DNA from: JBOHUC01 sp050733935
GTDB taxonomy: Bacteria; Eisenbacteria; RBG-16-71-46; DASYSL01
DNA: 64,000 bases
Direction of reading: 5' to 3'
Assembly (NCBI GenBank): GCA_050733935.1
Contig: JBOHUC010000176.1
Span: forward strand, 15,324 to 79,323
In this document: positions 32,772-41,877 of the stretch, piece by piece
How the letters are laid out: the number at the start of each line of letters is the position of its first letter
Position numbering within the stretch: position 1 is the stretch's first letter
The notes under the pieces: model-generated
The model's database searches: none
What the model was told of the DNA's origin: nothing
Seen by the model: only the letters and a program-made list of their open reading frames with translations
Translations under genes and position numbers: made by a program

Positions 32772-34509
32772 TCGCGACCCGGTCGAGGATCTGCTGGCCG
32801 CAGTGTCCGACGGGCATCCCGTCGACTGGGCCGCCGCTTCGCGCGACTTCGAGCTGGATGGCCGCATGCGACTCGACGCGCTTCAGGAAGTGTCGCGCAT
32901 CGCCGACTTCAACCGTCGCTTGCAAGAGGAGGCGACGGGCGGGCCCATGCCCGAGCGATGGGGAGAGCTCCTCCTCCTCGAGCGCATCGGCACGGGCGCG
33001 AACGCCGAAGTCCTCCGCGCATGGGACCCCGCGCTGCACCGCGAAGTCGCCCTCAAGCTCCTCCCGGCAGGAGTCGAGGACACGCAGCTCCTCGAAGAGG
33101 GACGCGCCGCAGCCCGCATCCGCCATCCGCACGTCGCCGCCGTCCACGGAATCGATCGTCGCAATGGACGCCTCGGAATGTGGATGGAGCTCGTTCGCGG
33201 GCGGAACCTCGAGCAGGAAGTGCGTGCGCGCGGACCGCTCACGCCCGGGGAAACGACACGCCTCGGGCGCGAGATCGCCTCCGCCCTCGTGGCGGTGCAT
33301 GCGGCGGGTCTCCTCCATCGCGACGTCAAGCCCGCGAACATCGTGCACGATGCAGAGGGACGCTACGTCCTCACAGACTTCGGACTGGGCGTGAGCCAGG
33401 ACGACGCCGCGCGCGGCGCGGCCGGGTCCGCCGGAACGCCGATGTATATGGCGCCCGAGTTGCTCACGGGTGCGTCCCCTTCGGAACCATCTGATGTCTA
33501 CGGGCTCGGGCTCGTGCTGTGGTTTGCGCTCGCGGGGCGCCACCCGTTTCCGGCCGAGGCTCTGCCGCACCTCGCGAAAGCTGCCGCCGTCGGACCGAAG
33601 CCCGCGCTGCGGGAAATCCGGACTGACGTGCCGCACGGGCTCCTCGAAATCGTCGAGCGGGCGATCGCGTCCGATCCCGCGTTGCGCACCTCTCAGGCCC
33701 GCGCCGTGTCGAACGCGCTCGACGGGCTCGCCGTTCCGGGGGACGGGCGCACCGTATCGGATCGACCGCGTCGCGTTTCGCCGGTGGTTCTCGTTTCGCT
33801 GGTCGCGGCGGCCGCGGCCGCGGCCGCGATCACGACCACACTCCTGCGTACGCGGAAGCCCGCGACCGTGCCCGTCGTCGCGCCGGCCGGACCCGCATCG
33901 CCGTCATCCCCGTCGTCCCCGGCACCCGTCACGACGTACGCCGTGCAGGCCTCGTTCCTTCGTCATGACGCACGCGGTGAAGCGCGGCTCGTCAGCGGGG
34001 ATCGCGTGAAGCCCGGCGACCGATTGTCTCTCGAATTCCACGCCACGCGCGCCGCGTGGGTGTACGTGCTCGACGAAGACGAGCGCGGCGAGCGCTACCT
34101 CCTCTTTCCGCAGCCGCTCTTCGACACGCCGAACCCGCTCGCTGCGGACTCGGTGTACCGGCTCCCGGGCGCGATCGGCGGACGCGATCAGGGCTGGACC
34201 GTGACGAGTCGCGGAGGACGCGAGTACCTCCTCGTGGTCGCGAGTCCCGAGCCCGTTTCCGAGCTCGAGGCCGAGCTCCACCGCCTTCCGGCTCCGCGAC
34301 CGGGACGGCCGATCGAATACGCCACGGTCGGGGAGACCTCCGTGGAACGCCTGCGCGGCATCGGAGGCGTCTCTCCCGTGCCTTCCGGACCCTCACGCCC
34401 CGCAGGTCCCACGCCTGCATTCGCACGCTTCCGCGCCCTCGCCGGACGGGAAGGCGAAGTCAGCGGCGTCTGGGTGCGGCAGATCTCCCTCGAAAACCCC
34501 ACCCGCTAG
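32761..34509 (+). CDS. Hanks-type Ser/Thr kinase with transmembrane helix and DUF4384 domain
   Basis: 582 aa. The kinase domain spans about 65-325: glycine loop ERIGTGANAEVLRA, VALKLL lysine, catalytic HRDVKPANIV, DFGLG and MAPELL. An alanine-rich transmembrane helix lies near 340-362 (VVLVSLVAAAAAAAAI). A proline/serine linker leads to an extracytoplasmic DUF4384-type domain (YVLDEDERGERYLLFPQP). One helix places the C-terminal domain outside, as a sensor. It starts 11 bases inside the sigma-factor gene. Likely signal relay: envelope signal, kinase, ECF sigma factor. Confidence 0.9.
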   Translation: MPADRDPVEDLLAAVSDGHPVDWAAASRDFELDGRMRLDALQEVSRIADFNRRLQEEATGGPMPERWGELLLLERIGTGANAEVLRAWDPALHREVALKLLPAGVEDTQLLEEGRAAARIRHPHVAAVHGIDRRNGRLGMWMELVRGRNLEQEVRARGPLTPGETTRLGREIASALVAVHAAGLLHRDVKPANIVHDAEGRYVLTDFGLGVSQDDAARGAAGSAGTPMYMAPELLTGASPSEPSDVYGLGLVLWFALAGRHPFPAEALPHLAKAAAVGPKPALREIRTDVPHGLLEIVERAIASDPALRTSQARAVSNALDGLAVPGDGRTVSDRPRRVSPVVLVSLVAAAAAAAAITTTLLRTRKPATVPVVAPAGPASPSSPSSPAPVTTYAVQASFLRHDARGEARLVSGDRVKPGDRLSLEFHATRAAWVYVLDEDERGERYLLFPQPLFDTPNPLAADSVYRLPGAIGGRDQGWTVTSRGGREYLLVVASPEPVSELEAELHRLPAPRPGRPIEYATVGETSVERLRGIGGVSPVPSGPSRPAGPTPAFARFRALAGREGEVSGVWVRQISLENPTR

Positions 34510-34546
34510 AGCTTTCACATCTGAGGAAGCTGACGAATCGCGTTCC

Positions 34547-35482
34547 TTATTCCGAGTCGCGTCCTGAGGGTCCGTACAGGCGGCGCGCCGTCATGAGGTG
34601 GCGCATCGCTTCGGATTTCCGGCCGTGCGTCTCGAGGAGCAGTCCGAGATTGTAGTGCGCGTCGGCCGAGTCGGGGTCGAGATCGATCACGCGCCGGTAC
34701 GCGAGGATCGCCTCCTCGGCGCGGCCACGATCTTCGAGCAGGACTCCGAGATTGAAGTGGCACGTCGAGTCCTCGGGCGTGCACCGCACGGCCTCGCGAT
34801 ACTGCGCCTCCGCGCGTCCGAGCTCGCCCGCCTCGTGCTCGAGGCGCCCGAGATTGAGATGCGCGTCGCCGAAATCGGGATCGAGCTCGATCGCCTGGAG
34901 ATAGGCCTGCCGGGCCTCGAGCGAAGACCGGCTCTCGAGCTCGCAGCCGAGATGGAACCACTGCTCGGCCGTGAACGGAGAGGTGCCGCGATCCTCGAGC
35001 GTCGCCACTCCGTGGCGCGCGGCCGGGGCCGCCCGGGCGTGCGGCTCGACCGACTCCACGAGCCCGAACTCGACGCGCGCCGCGGGCGCGCTCTCCTCCG
35101 GAGTGTCCCCGCCCGCGAGCTCGGCCATCTCGGCCGCATCGAAGTTGAGCAGGAACTGTCCCGAGTCGGGCTGCCAGCGCGCGCTGCCATCCCATGCGAT
35201 CGCCCGATCGCCGTCGGCATAGATCGTGATGCTCGTGAGTGGAAGGTCGCTCGTGAGCTGCCGCCGGAGCGAAGTCCAGATGCGACGGAGCCGGCGCGCG
35301 GGAACGCCGGCTTCGAGAAGACCGCGAGTCGTCTTGAGCAGGAGCAGGTGATGGAACTCGAACTCGAGCCGGCCGCCCGCTCCGCGCAGCGGCACGATCT
35401 CGCCCAGACGGGCGTAGGTCCGGATCTGATCCTCGCTGACTTCGAGAATCTTGGCCGCATCCCGTGTGGAGAAGCGCTTCAT
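34547..35482 (-). CDS. MerR-type HTH regulator with TPR repeats
   Basis: 311 aa. N-terminal MerR-like helix-turn-helix (FSTRDAAKILEVSEDQIRTYARLG, quoted in part) at residues 4-75, with the FEFHHLLLLKTTRGLLEAG helix. A middle domain covers about 80-170. Three or four TPR units follow at 165-300 (AEQWFHLGCELE, GDAHLNLGRLEHEAG, STCHFNLGVLLEDRG, ADAHYNLGLLLETHG). It probably binds DNA and regulates through protein contacts of the TPR array. It converges on the kinase operon and is followed upstream by ku on the same strand (25-bp gap). Confidence 0.82.
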   Translation of the reverse strand: MKRFSTRDAAKILEVSEDQIRTYARLGEIVPLRGAGGRLEFEFHHLLLLKTTRGLLEAGVPARRLRRIWTSLRRQLTSDLPLTSITIYADGDRAIAWDGSARWQPDSGQFLLNFDAAEMAELAGGDTPEESAPAARVEFGLVESVEPHARAAPAARHGVATLEDRGTSPFTAEQWFHLGCELESRSSLEARQAYLQAIELDPDFGDAHLNLGRLEHEAGELGRAEAQYREAVRCTPEDSTCHFNLGVLLEDRGRAEEAILAYRRVIDLDPDSADAHYNLGLLLETHGRKSEAMRHLMTARRLYGPSGRDSE

Positions 35483-35507
35483 CGCGTCCTTGCTCCGCTA
35501 CGTGCGG

Positions 35508-36386
35508 TTACCGGGAACCTGCTCTCTTCTCCTTGGCGGCCGGCGCCTGCGTGGAAGCCGCCGCGCGCTTCGCCTTCGCGGGCGTCTTCTCCTCGCCCGA
35601 AGCCCCCTTCGACGCGCGGCCCTCGAGACTCTGCTTGAGCGCGTCCATGAGGTCGATGACCTGCGTGCGCTGGACCTGCGGTCCGAGCGCTGTCACTTCC
35701 TTGCCCTCCACCTTCTGCTCGACGGCCGAGAGCACGCGGTCGCGGTAGTCGTCGTGGTACTTCTCGGGCTCGAATTTCTTCCCGGTGAGCTCCTGGATGA
35801 GACGGAGCGCGAGATCGAGCTCGCCGGTCTTGACCGTGGCCTTTTGCCCCTTCTCGATCTCGCTGAAGTCCCGGACTTCGTCGGCGAAGTACATCGTGTG
35901 GAGCATGAGTCCGTCCTGCGCGGCGCGGATGATGACCAGGTTCTCCTTGCCCCGCATCACGAACTTCGCGAGCGCGACCCGTCCGGTCTTGTTCATCGCG
36001 TCGACAAGAAGCCGGTATGCTTTGTCTCCGCCCTTGTCGGGGCCCAGGTAGTAGGTCTTCTCGAAGTAGATCGGGTCCACCTGGTCGAGCGGCACGAACT
36101 CGGCGATGTCGATCGACTGCGAGGCTTCGCCTTCGAGGCCCTTCAACTCCTCGTCGGTGAAGCGCACGTATTGATCCTTCGAGAACTCGTAACCCTTGAC
36201 GAGTGTCGAACGATCGAGCACTTCGTTGCACGTCGGGCAGACCTGCTGCTGCTTGATCCGCCCACCGCACTTCACGTGCAGCAGGTTGAACGCCACGCCG
36301 CCCGAGGATGCGGCGGTGAACATCTTGACGGGGATCGAGACCAGCCCGAACGAAAGCGTGCCCGATCCGATCGAGTGTGCTGGCAT
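35508..36386 (-). CDS. ku: Non-homologous end-joining protein Ku
   Basis: 292 aa, standard bacterial Ku. The core opens SGTLSFGLVSIPVKMFTA, has a cysteine cluster (HVKCGGRIKQQQVCPTCNEV, near residues 38-57), then YEFSKDQYVRFTDEEL, YFEKTYYLGPDKGG, and the conserved KYHDDYRDRV segment. A lysine/alanine-rich tail (about 255-292) follows the core, as in other bacterial Ku proteins where it aids DNA binding and LigD recruitment. Ku forms a ring on double-strand ends. It is divergent from ligD. Confidence 0.95.
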   Translation of the reverse strand: MPAHSIGSGTLSFGLVSIPVKMFTAASSGGVAFNLLHVKCGGRIKQQQVCPTCNEVLDRSTLVKGYEFSKDQYVRFTDEELKGLEGEASQSIDIAEFVPLDQVDPIYFEKTYYLGPDKGGDKAYRLLVDAMNKTGRVALAKFVMRGKENLVIIRAAQDGLMLHTMYFADEVRDFSEIEKGQKATVKTGELDLALRLIQELTGKKFEPEKYHDDYRDRVLSAVEQKVEGKEVTALGPQVQRTQVIDLMDALKQSLEGRASKGASGEEKTPAKAKRAAASTQAPAAKEKRAGSR

Positions 36387-36517
36387 ACGGTGGGGCCTCC
36401 GGGTGAAAGGACTCGAAAAAGCCTAACATCCATCTCTGGTACACTCAACACCACCTCCGGTAACGAACGACGAGCCATACGCTTGTCGCACCGGGGGCGC
36501 CGTCCGAGGCCGATCGC

Positions 36518-39217
36518 GTGAGCGCCACTCGCAAAGAAAACCTCGATCTCTACCGCAAGAAGCGCGATCCCGCGCGCACTCCGGAACCCTTCGGGCCGGC
36601 GGAGGAGCGCGTCGCTCGCGGGGTCACGCCGCGCGCACCGCGGTTCGTCGTGCAGAAGCACTGGGCGCGCCAGCTCCACTACGATTTTCGGCTCGAGCTC
36701 GACGGCACCCTCAAGAGCTGGTCGGTCCCCAAGGGACCGTCGACCCGGGCGGAGGAGCGGCGCCTCGCCGTGCATGTCGAGGATCACCCGCTCGAGTACG
36801 CGAGCTTCGAGGGCGTGATTCCGGCCGGCAACTACGGCGCCGGATCCGTGATCGTGTGGGACCACGGGCCGTACGGATCGTTCAAGGAGGACGATCTGCT
36901 CGAGCAGTACGTGCGCGGGAAGCTCGAGCTCGAGCTGTTCGGCTTCAAGCTGCGCGGCCGCTGGACGCTCGTCCGCATGGGCAAGAAGGACAAGGAGTGG
37001 CTCCTCCTCAAGAAGGTCGACGGCGGCGTCTCGGAGCGAGAGGCCGTGGATCGCTACCCGGAGTCCGTGATCTCGGGACTCACCGTCGAGGAAATGCGGG
37101 ACGTTCCCGGAACGCTCGATGCCCTGCGCGACTTGATCCGCTCCTTCGACGCTCCGCGGCGCGACGTGGACGTCAAGGACGTCGGGCTCATGCTCGCAAC
37201 ACTCACGGAGCGCGCCCCTTCCGGACCCGACTGGGGCTTCGAGATCAAGTACGACGGCGTGCGCGTGCTCGTGCAGCGCGACGGGGAACAGCTTCGCATG
37301 CTGGGACGGAGCGGCGAGGACATCACGAAGCGCTACCCGGAGGTCGCAAGCGGTCTCGCCTCTCTCGCCGTCCCGCGCTTTCTGCTCGACGGCGAGATCA
37401 TCGCGGAGGACGAGAGCGGACGGCCGAGCTTCGGCCGGCTCCAGGCGCGCATGGGGTTGAGCCGTCCGCGCGACATCGAGGCCGCGATGGCAAAGGTGCC
37501 CGTGCGCGGCGTGTTCTTCGATTGCCTCGCGCTCGAGGGTCACGATCTTCGGAAGCTCCCGCTCGTTGAACGGAAAGAGCTCCTCGCTCGAACGCTCCCA
37601 CCGATCGGTCCGGTGCAGCGTTCCGACTACGTGCCCGCGCACGGACCGGAATTCTTCGAAGCTGCGTCCGAGCTCGGGCTCGAGGGCATCATCGCGAAGA
37701 AGCTCGCGAGTTCCTACCAGAGCCGCCGCTCGGCCGACTGGCTCAAGATCAAGTGTCAGAAGCGGCAGGAGTTCGTGATCGGCGGATACACGGATCCGCA
37801 GGGATCGCGCGCCCGCTTCGGCGCGCTTCACGTCGGCCTCTACGACGGCCCGACGCTCGTCTACGTGACCAAGGTGGGCACCGGCTTCGACGAAGAAGGG
37901 CTCGACCGGATCGCGGCCCTGCTCGAGCCGCTCGCGCGCTCCACGTCGCCGTTCGACGTCGGAACCCCGGGCGGGCGCGGACATCACTGGGTCGAGCCCC
38001 GGCTCGTCTGCGAGGTGCGCTTCACGGAGTGGACGCGGGACGGCGGGCTCCGGCATCCGACGTTTCTCGGGCTCCGCCCCGACCGGAAGCCCGAAGAGTG
38101 CCGGCGCGAGGAGCCGGTGTCGCTCGATTCCGCGGTCGCCGACGGCTCCGACGGTTCGGATGCCACGGACGACACGGGCGACACGAAAGGCACAGACGAG
38201 GGGACTTCCCCGCGGCCGACCGCCCCAGCGCGCGGATTTTCGAGCGCCGGAGACGCCTCCGCGCGCACGGTCAAGCTCACGAACGTCACGAAGAAATACT
38301 GGCCCGAGGGCTATACGAAGGGCGATCTCATCCGCTTCTACGAGGCGGTCGCGCCGCTTCTCCTCCCCTACCTCGAGGACCGGCCGGTCGTGCTCACGCG
38401 TTATCCGGACGGGATCGAGGGCAAGTCGTTCTTCCAGAAGGACGCCCCCGTGTACACCCCCGAGTGGGTGCGCACCGTGACGATTCACTCAAACGACGCG
38501 GACCGCGACATTCGCTACTTCGTGATCGATGACGTCGAGTCGCTCCGCTACGTGGCGAACATGGGCACGATTCCGCTCCACGTCTGGTGCTCGCGCGTGG
38601 GATCCCTCGACCATCCCGACTGGTGCGTGCTCGACCTCGATCCCAAGGGAGCGCCCTTCACCCAGGTCGTCCAGGTGGCGCGCACGCTCAAGACGATCCT
38701 CGAGGAGCTCGAGCTCGAAAGCTTCGTGAAGACTTCGGGCGCGACCGGTCTTCACATCCTCCTTCCCATGGGGCGGCAGTACACGGACGAAGAAGTGCGC
38801 CAGTTCGCGCGCCTGCTCGCACTCCTCACGGTGGACACGGTCCCCGAGATCTCGACCGTGACCCGCTCGATCCGCGCGCGCGAGGGCAAGGTGTACGTGG
38901 ACTACGGGCAGAACGGACGCGGCAACACGATCGTCTCGCCGTACTCGGTGCGGCCGTTGCCGGGCGCTCCGGCCTCGTGTCCCTTGCGCTGGGACGAAGT
39001 GACGGCACGGCTCGATCCGGCGCGCTACACGATCGAGACGATTCCCAGGCGTTTCGAAAAGATGGCCGATCCGTTGACGCGCGTGCTCGGAAAGGGCGTG
39101 GACATGAAGGCCGCGATCGCGCGGATTGCCCGCCGCATGGAGAAGACCGGCGCGGGGAACAGGGCCGAGGACGGAGGCGAAGACGAAGCCCCTGCGAAAC
39201 GGAAGCGGCGCTCATGA
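36518..39217 (+). CDS. ligD: ATP-dependent DNA ligase D (PE-LIG-POL)
   Basis: 899 aa with all three LigD activities. The 3'-phosphoesterase spans about 38-195 (HYDFRLELDGTLKSWSVPKG). The ligase spans about 225-520 (EIKYDGVR with the adenylated Lys, DGEIIAED, GLEGIIAKK). An acidic linker of about 45 residues leads to the primase-polymerase at 590-870 (HVWCSR, VLDLDPKGAPF with catalytic aspartates, LHILLPMG). The order PE-LIG-POL is that of Pseudomonas, not mycobacteria. GTG start. It is divergent from ku across 131 bp and its stop overlaps the following hydrolase start (ATGA). Confidence 0.95.
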   Translation: MSATRKENLDLYRKKRDPARTPEPFGPAEERVARGVTPRAPRFVVQKHWARQLHYDFRLELDGTLKSWSVPKGPSTRAEERRLAVHVEDHPLEYASFEGVIPAGNYGAGSVIVWDHGPYGSFKEDDLLEQYVRGKLELELFGFKLRGRWTLVRMGKKDKEWLLLKKVDGGVSEREAVDRYPESVISGLTVEEMRDVPGTLDALRDLIRSFDAPRRDVDVKDVGLMLATLTERAPSGPDWGFEIKYDGVRVLVQRDGEQLRMLGRSGEDITKRYPEVASGLASLAVPRFLLDGEIIAEDESGRPSFGRLQARMGLSRPRDIEAAMAKVPVRGVFFDCLALEGHDLRKLPLVERKELLARTLPPIGPVQRSDYVPAHGPEFFEAASELGLEGIIAKKLASSYQSRRSADWLKIKCQKRQEFVIGGYTDPQGSRARFGALHVGLYDGPTLVYVTKVGTGFDEEGLDRIAALLEPLARSTSPFDVGTPGGRGHHWVEPRLVCEVRFTEWTRDGGLRHPTFLGLRPDRKPEECRREEPVSLDSAVADGSDGSDATDDTGDTKGTDEGTSPRPTAPARGFSSAGDASARTVKLTNVTKKYWPEGYTKGDLIRFYEAVAPLLLPYLEDRPVVLTRYPDGIEGKSFFQKDAPVYTPEWVRTVTIHSNDADRDIRYFVIDDVESLRYVANMGTIPLHVWCSRVGSLDHPDWCVLDLDPKGAPFTQVVQVARTLKTILEELELESFVKTSGATGLHILLPMGRQYTDEEVRQFARLLALLTVDTVPEISTVTRSIRAREGKVYVDYGQNGRGNTIVSPYSVRPLPGAPASCPLRWDEVTARLDPARYTIETIPRRFEKMADPLTRVLGKGVDMKAAIARIARRMEKTGAGNRAEDGGEDEAPAKRKRRS

Positions 39218-39900
39218 AGGCCGCCGACGCCGCGACCCGGGAGCTTCGTTTCCAGGCGAGCCCGTCCGCGGGCGATGTGTCGGCCGTGCTCGTGCGGCCG
39301 GAGGCGGCGAAGAGGCTCCTCGTCTTCGCGCACGGAGCGGGTGCCGGGATGCGGCACGTGTTCATGGACGACGCGGCACGCGTGCTCGCCGCGCACGGGA
39401 TCGCGACGTTCCGCTATCAGTTTCCCTACGTCGAGCGGGGCTCGAAACGCATCGATCCGCAGCCGATCCTGCTTGCGACCGTGCGCTCGGCCGTGGCCGC
39501 GGCGCGGGCGGCGGAGCCGGAGCTGCCCCTCCTCGCCGGAGGAAAGTCGATGGGCGGCCGGATGACGTCGCTCGCGGCGGCTGACGAAGCCCTCGAAGGC
39601 GTTCGCGGACTCGTGTTCTTCGGCTTTCCGCTTCATCCCGCGGGCGCCCCGTCCACGTCCCGCGCGGATCACCTGGCCCGGGTCGGCGTGAGGATGCTGT
39701 TCCTCCAGGGCACGCGTGACTCACTCGCGGAGCTCGACCTGCTTCGTCCGATCCTCGATCGCCTGGGATCGCACGCCACGCTTCACGTCATCGAGGGGGC
39801 GGATCACTCGTTCGCGGTTCCGAAGCGAACCGGGCGCAGCCGCGAGGATGTGCTCGAGGAGATGGCGAGCACTCTCGAGAGCTGGTCCGAAGGCGGCTGA
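39214..39900 (+). CDS. Alpha/beta hydrolase (KANL3/Tex30-like)
   Basis: 228 aa alpha/beta hydrolase. It has an LLVFAHGAGAGMRHVFMD oxyanion segment, the nucleophile elbow GKSMGG (Ser about residue 112), FFGFPLHPAG, a catalytic Asp region VRMLFLQGTRD, and the histidine in EGADHSF. The KANL3/Tex30-type family of predicted hydrolases shares these blocks. No signal peptide. Coupled to ligD by an ATGA overlap, so it is in the end-joining operon; a DNA-repair role is only inferred. Substrate unknown. Confidence 0.8.
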   Translation: MKAADAATRELRFQASPSAGDVSAVLVRPEAAKRLLVFAHGAGAGMRHVFMDDAARVLAAHGIATFRYQFPYVERGSKRIDPQPILLATVRSAVAAARAAEPELPLLAGGKSMGGRMTSLAAADEALEGVRGLVFFGFPLHPAGAPSTSRADHLARVGVRMLFLQGTRDSLAELDLLRPILDRLGSHATLHVIEGADHSFAVPKRTGRSREDVLEEMASTLESWSEGG

Positions 39901-39924
39901 ACCCGCCCCCCTGTGCGACACGAA

Positions 39925-39950
39925 AGGGCCGGGCAAACGCGCCCGGCCCT
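39925..39950. terminator. Bidirectional hairpin between convergent genes
   Basis: A perfect 10-bp stem, AGGGCCGGGC and GCCCGGCCCT, with loop AAACGC lies between the ligD-hydrolase operon and the convergent peroxiredoxin gene. It has no T run. Position and strength support a shared terminator. Confidence 0.7.
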
Positions 39951-39971
39951 GACTGCACGAACAGGGTGCGG

Positions 39972-40655
<684 letters not shown>

Positions 40656-40998
40656 CTCAGACCTCCTTGGAGGATTCGTGTTCGATCGGAGGGGTTCGCG
40701 CTTGAAGTAGGCCGAGTTTATGCCTTAGGCGTCCGCGTCCGCAACGGCTGCATGCCCCCGCGACGCCGGAAAACCGCTCCGGGCGGGTCCGGAACGCCCG
40801 CGCCCGCCTCGCGGCCGGCCTTCCTCCTCAGATTTCGCACCCCGGGCACCTTCGGCCTTGGGTCTCCGCCGTTTTCTGTGGACGCGCCGCGCATCTCCCG
40901 GTTGTGTGGATTTTGTCCGGGCCGAGGTGACGGTCAGGCCCGGGTTTCAGCGCAATGCTCGAGTGCGGATCTCTCGTACGCGGACAGGAGGACTTTCC
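40656..40998. other. 343-bp divergent intergenic region
   Basis: Between the peroxiredoxin gene (minus) and the Ivy-fusion gene (plus). It contains the palindrome CCTCCTTGGAGG over the peroxiredoxin ribosome binding site and the small dyad GCCTTAGGC at 40722-40730. No convincing -35/-10 pair was seen. An open frame upstream of 40999 lacks coding character. Confidence 0.4.
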
Positions 40999-41856
40999 AT
41001 GAGATGGAATCTTTGGCGGATCGCCCGGCGGGCCCTCGCGCTCGCCGCCTGTGCCGCGGCCCCGGGTCTGGCGCTCGCGCAGGACCAGCTCGATCCCGAC
41101 ACCTACAGGATCTACGGCGGGACGTACATGTCCGACTGCGCGAAGAACACCTCACCGAAACTCACGGTGTTCGAGACCGCGCTCGTGTTCCTCGATGGCA
41201 ACAACCGTGTCGCGAGCACGGGAGTGTCGTCTTCGTTTTCCTACTTCGGACAGAGCGAGCCGGAAGGATTCGAAGTGGCGCTGATCGGCACCTTCCCCGG
41301 CGACCTGCAGCTCGTCGCAATCATTTTTGGCGACGCGAAGGGCGGCAAGTACATCGGGGAATTGGGCGGTGACAACAAGATCCTGGACCAGATCGCGCCG
41401 GACGCCCGGAAGCTCAAGTACCGTCGCTGCGACGCCGCGTCCGAGAAGCCTTCGACGAGCGCCTCCGCGCCGGCGGCTTCGGATACCGCGGGCGCTTCGG
41501 CGGCGGAGGAGATGGCGGGCGCTTCGGCTTTGCTCGCCGATCCCGGATTCGCCGCCTCGTACAAGAAAGCGCTAGGCAAGTATTCGAAGGAGCCGTGGCT
41601 CGCGAAGCTCGACGGACCCTCGTCCCCACCCCAGAGAGTCATGGTCGCGGGCAACCCATACACGGCCTTCAATGCCTGCAAGGACCACGACTGCCAGGCG
41701 AACAACATGGTCGGGCTCTATTCGGCGGCGAAGAAAGTCGTGTACGGCAAGGTCGTGGTCGCGGGGAAGTCGGCGATGATCGGCAATCCGAAGCCCGATG
41801 TGGCCAGGGAGATCGGTGCTCTCTGGTTCGCGCAGTGGGGCAAGTCGGCCCAGTAG
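40999..41856 (+). CDS. Secreted Ivy-type lysozyme inhibitor fused to an N-terminal domain
   Basis: 285 aa. A signal peptide ends GLALAQDQ (about residue 28). Residues 30-150 form an unrecognised domain with two cysteines (MSDCAKNTS, KYRRCDAAS). An Ala/Ser linker leads to an Ivy domain (about 190-283): FAASYKKALGKYSKEPWL, then the hallmark AFNACKDHDCQANNM, in which the CxxxxC loop inserts into the C-type lysozyme active site, and VYGKVVVAGK. Classic Ivy is a single-domain periplasmic protein, so the fusion is unusual. AGGAGG is 6 bases before the ATG. Likely role: protection of peptidoglycan against lysozyme or autolysins. Confidence 0.85.
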   Translation: MRWNLWRIARRALALAACAAAPGLALAQDQLDPDTYRIYGGTYMSDCAKNTSPKLTVFETALVFLDGNNRVASTGVSSSFSYFGQSEPEGFEVALIGTFPGDLQLVAIIFGDAKGGKYIGELGGDNKILDQIAPDARKLKYRRCDAASEKPSTSASAPAASDTAGASAAEEMAGASALLADPGFAASYKKALGKYSKEPWLAKLDGPSSPPQRVMVAGNPYTAFNACKDHDCQANNMVGLYSAAKKVVYGKVVVAGKSAMIGNPKPDVAREIGALWFAQWGKSAQ

Positions 41857-41877
41857 CAGGCCGGCCTGCGCGCCGAC

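Noticed and set aside
33800..33830. GGCCGC microsatellite
   Set aside because: It lies in frame in the kinase gene and encodes the alanine-rich transmembrane helix, so it is explained by coding.
36272..38488. Long open frame antisense to ligD and the ku start
   Set aside because: It covers two confidently identified genes on the opposite strand and shows no motif.
40662..40673. CCTCCTTGGAGG palindrome over the peroxiredoxin ribosome binding site
   Set aside because: The loop would be too tight for a stable full stem; a purine-rich SD beside its complement can arise by chance.
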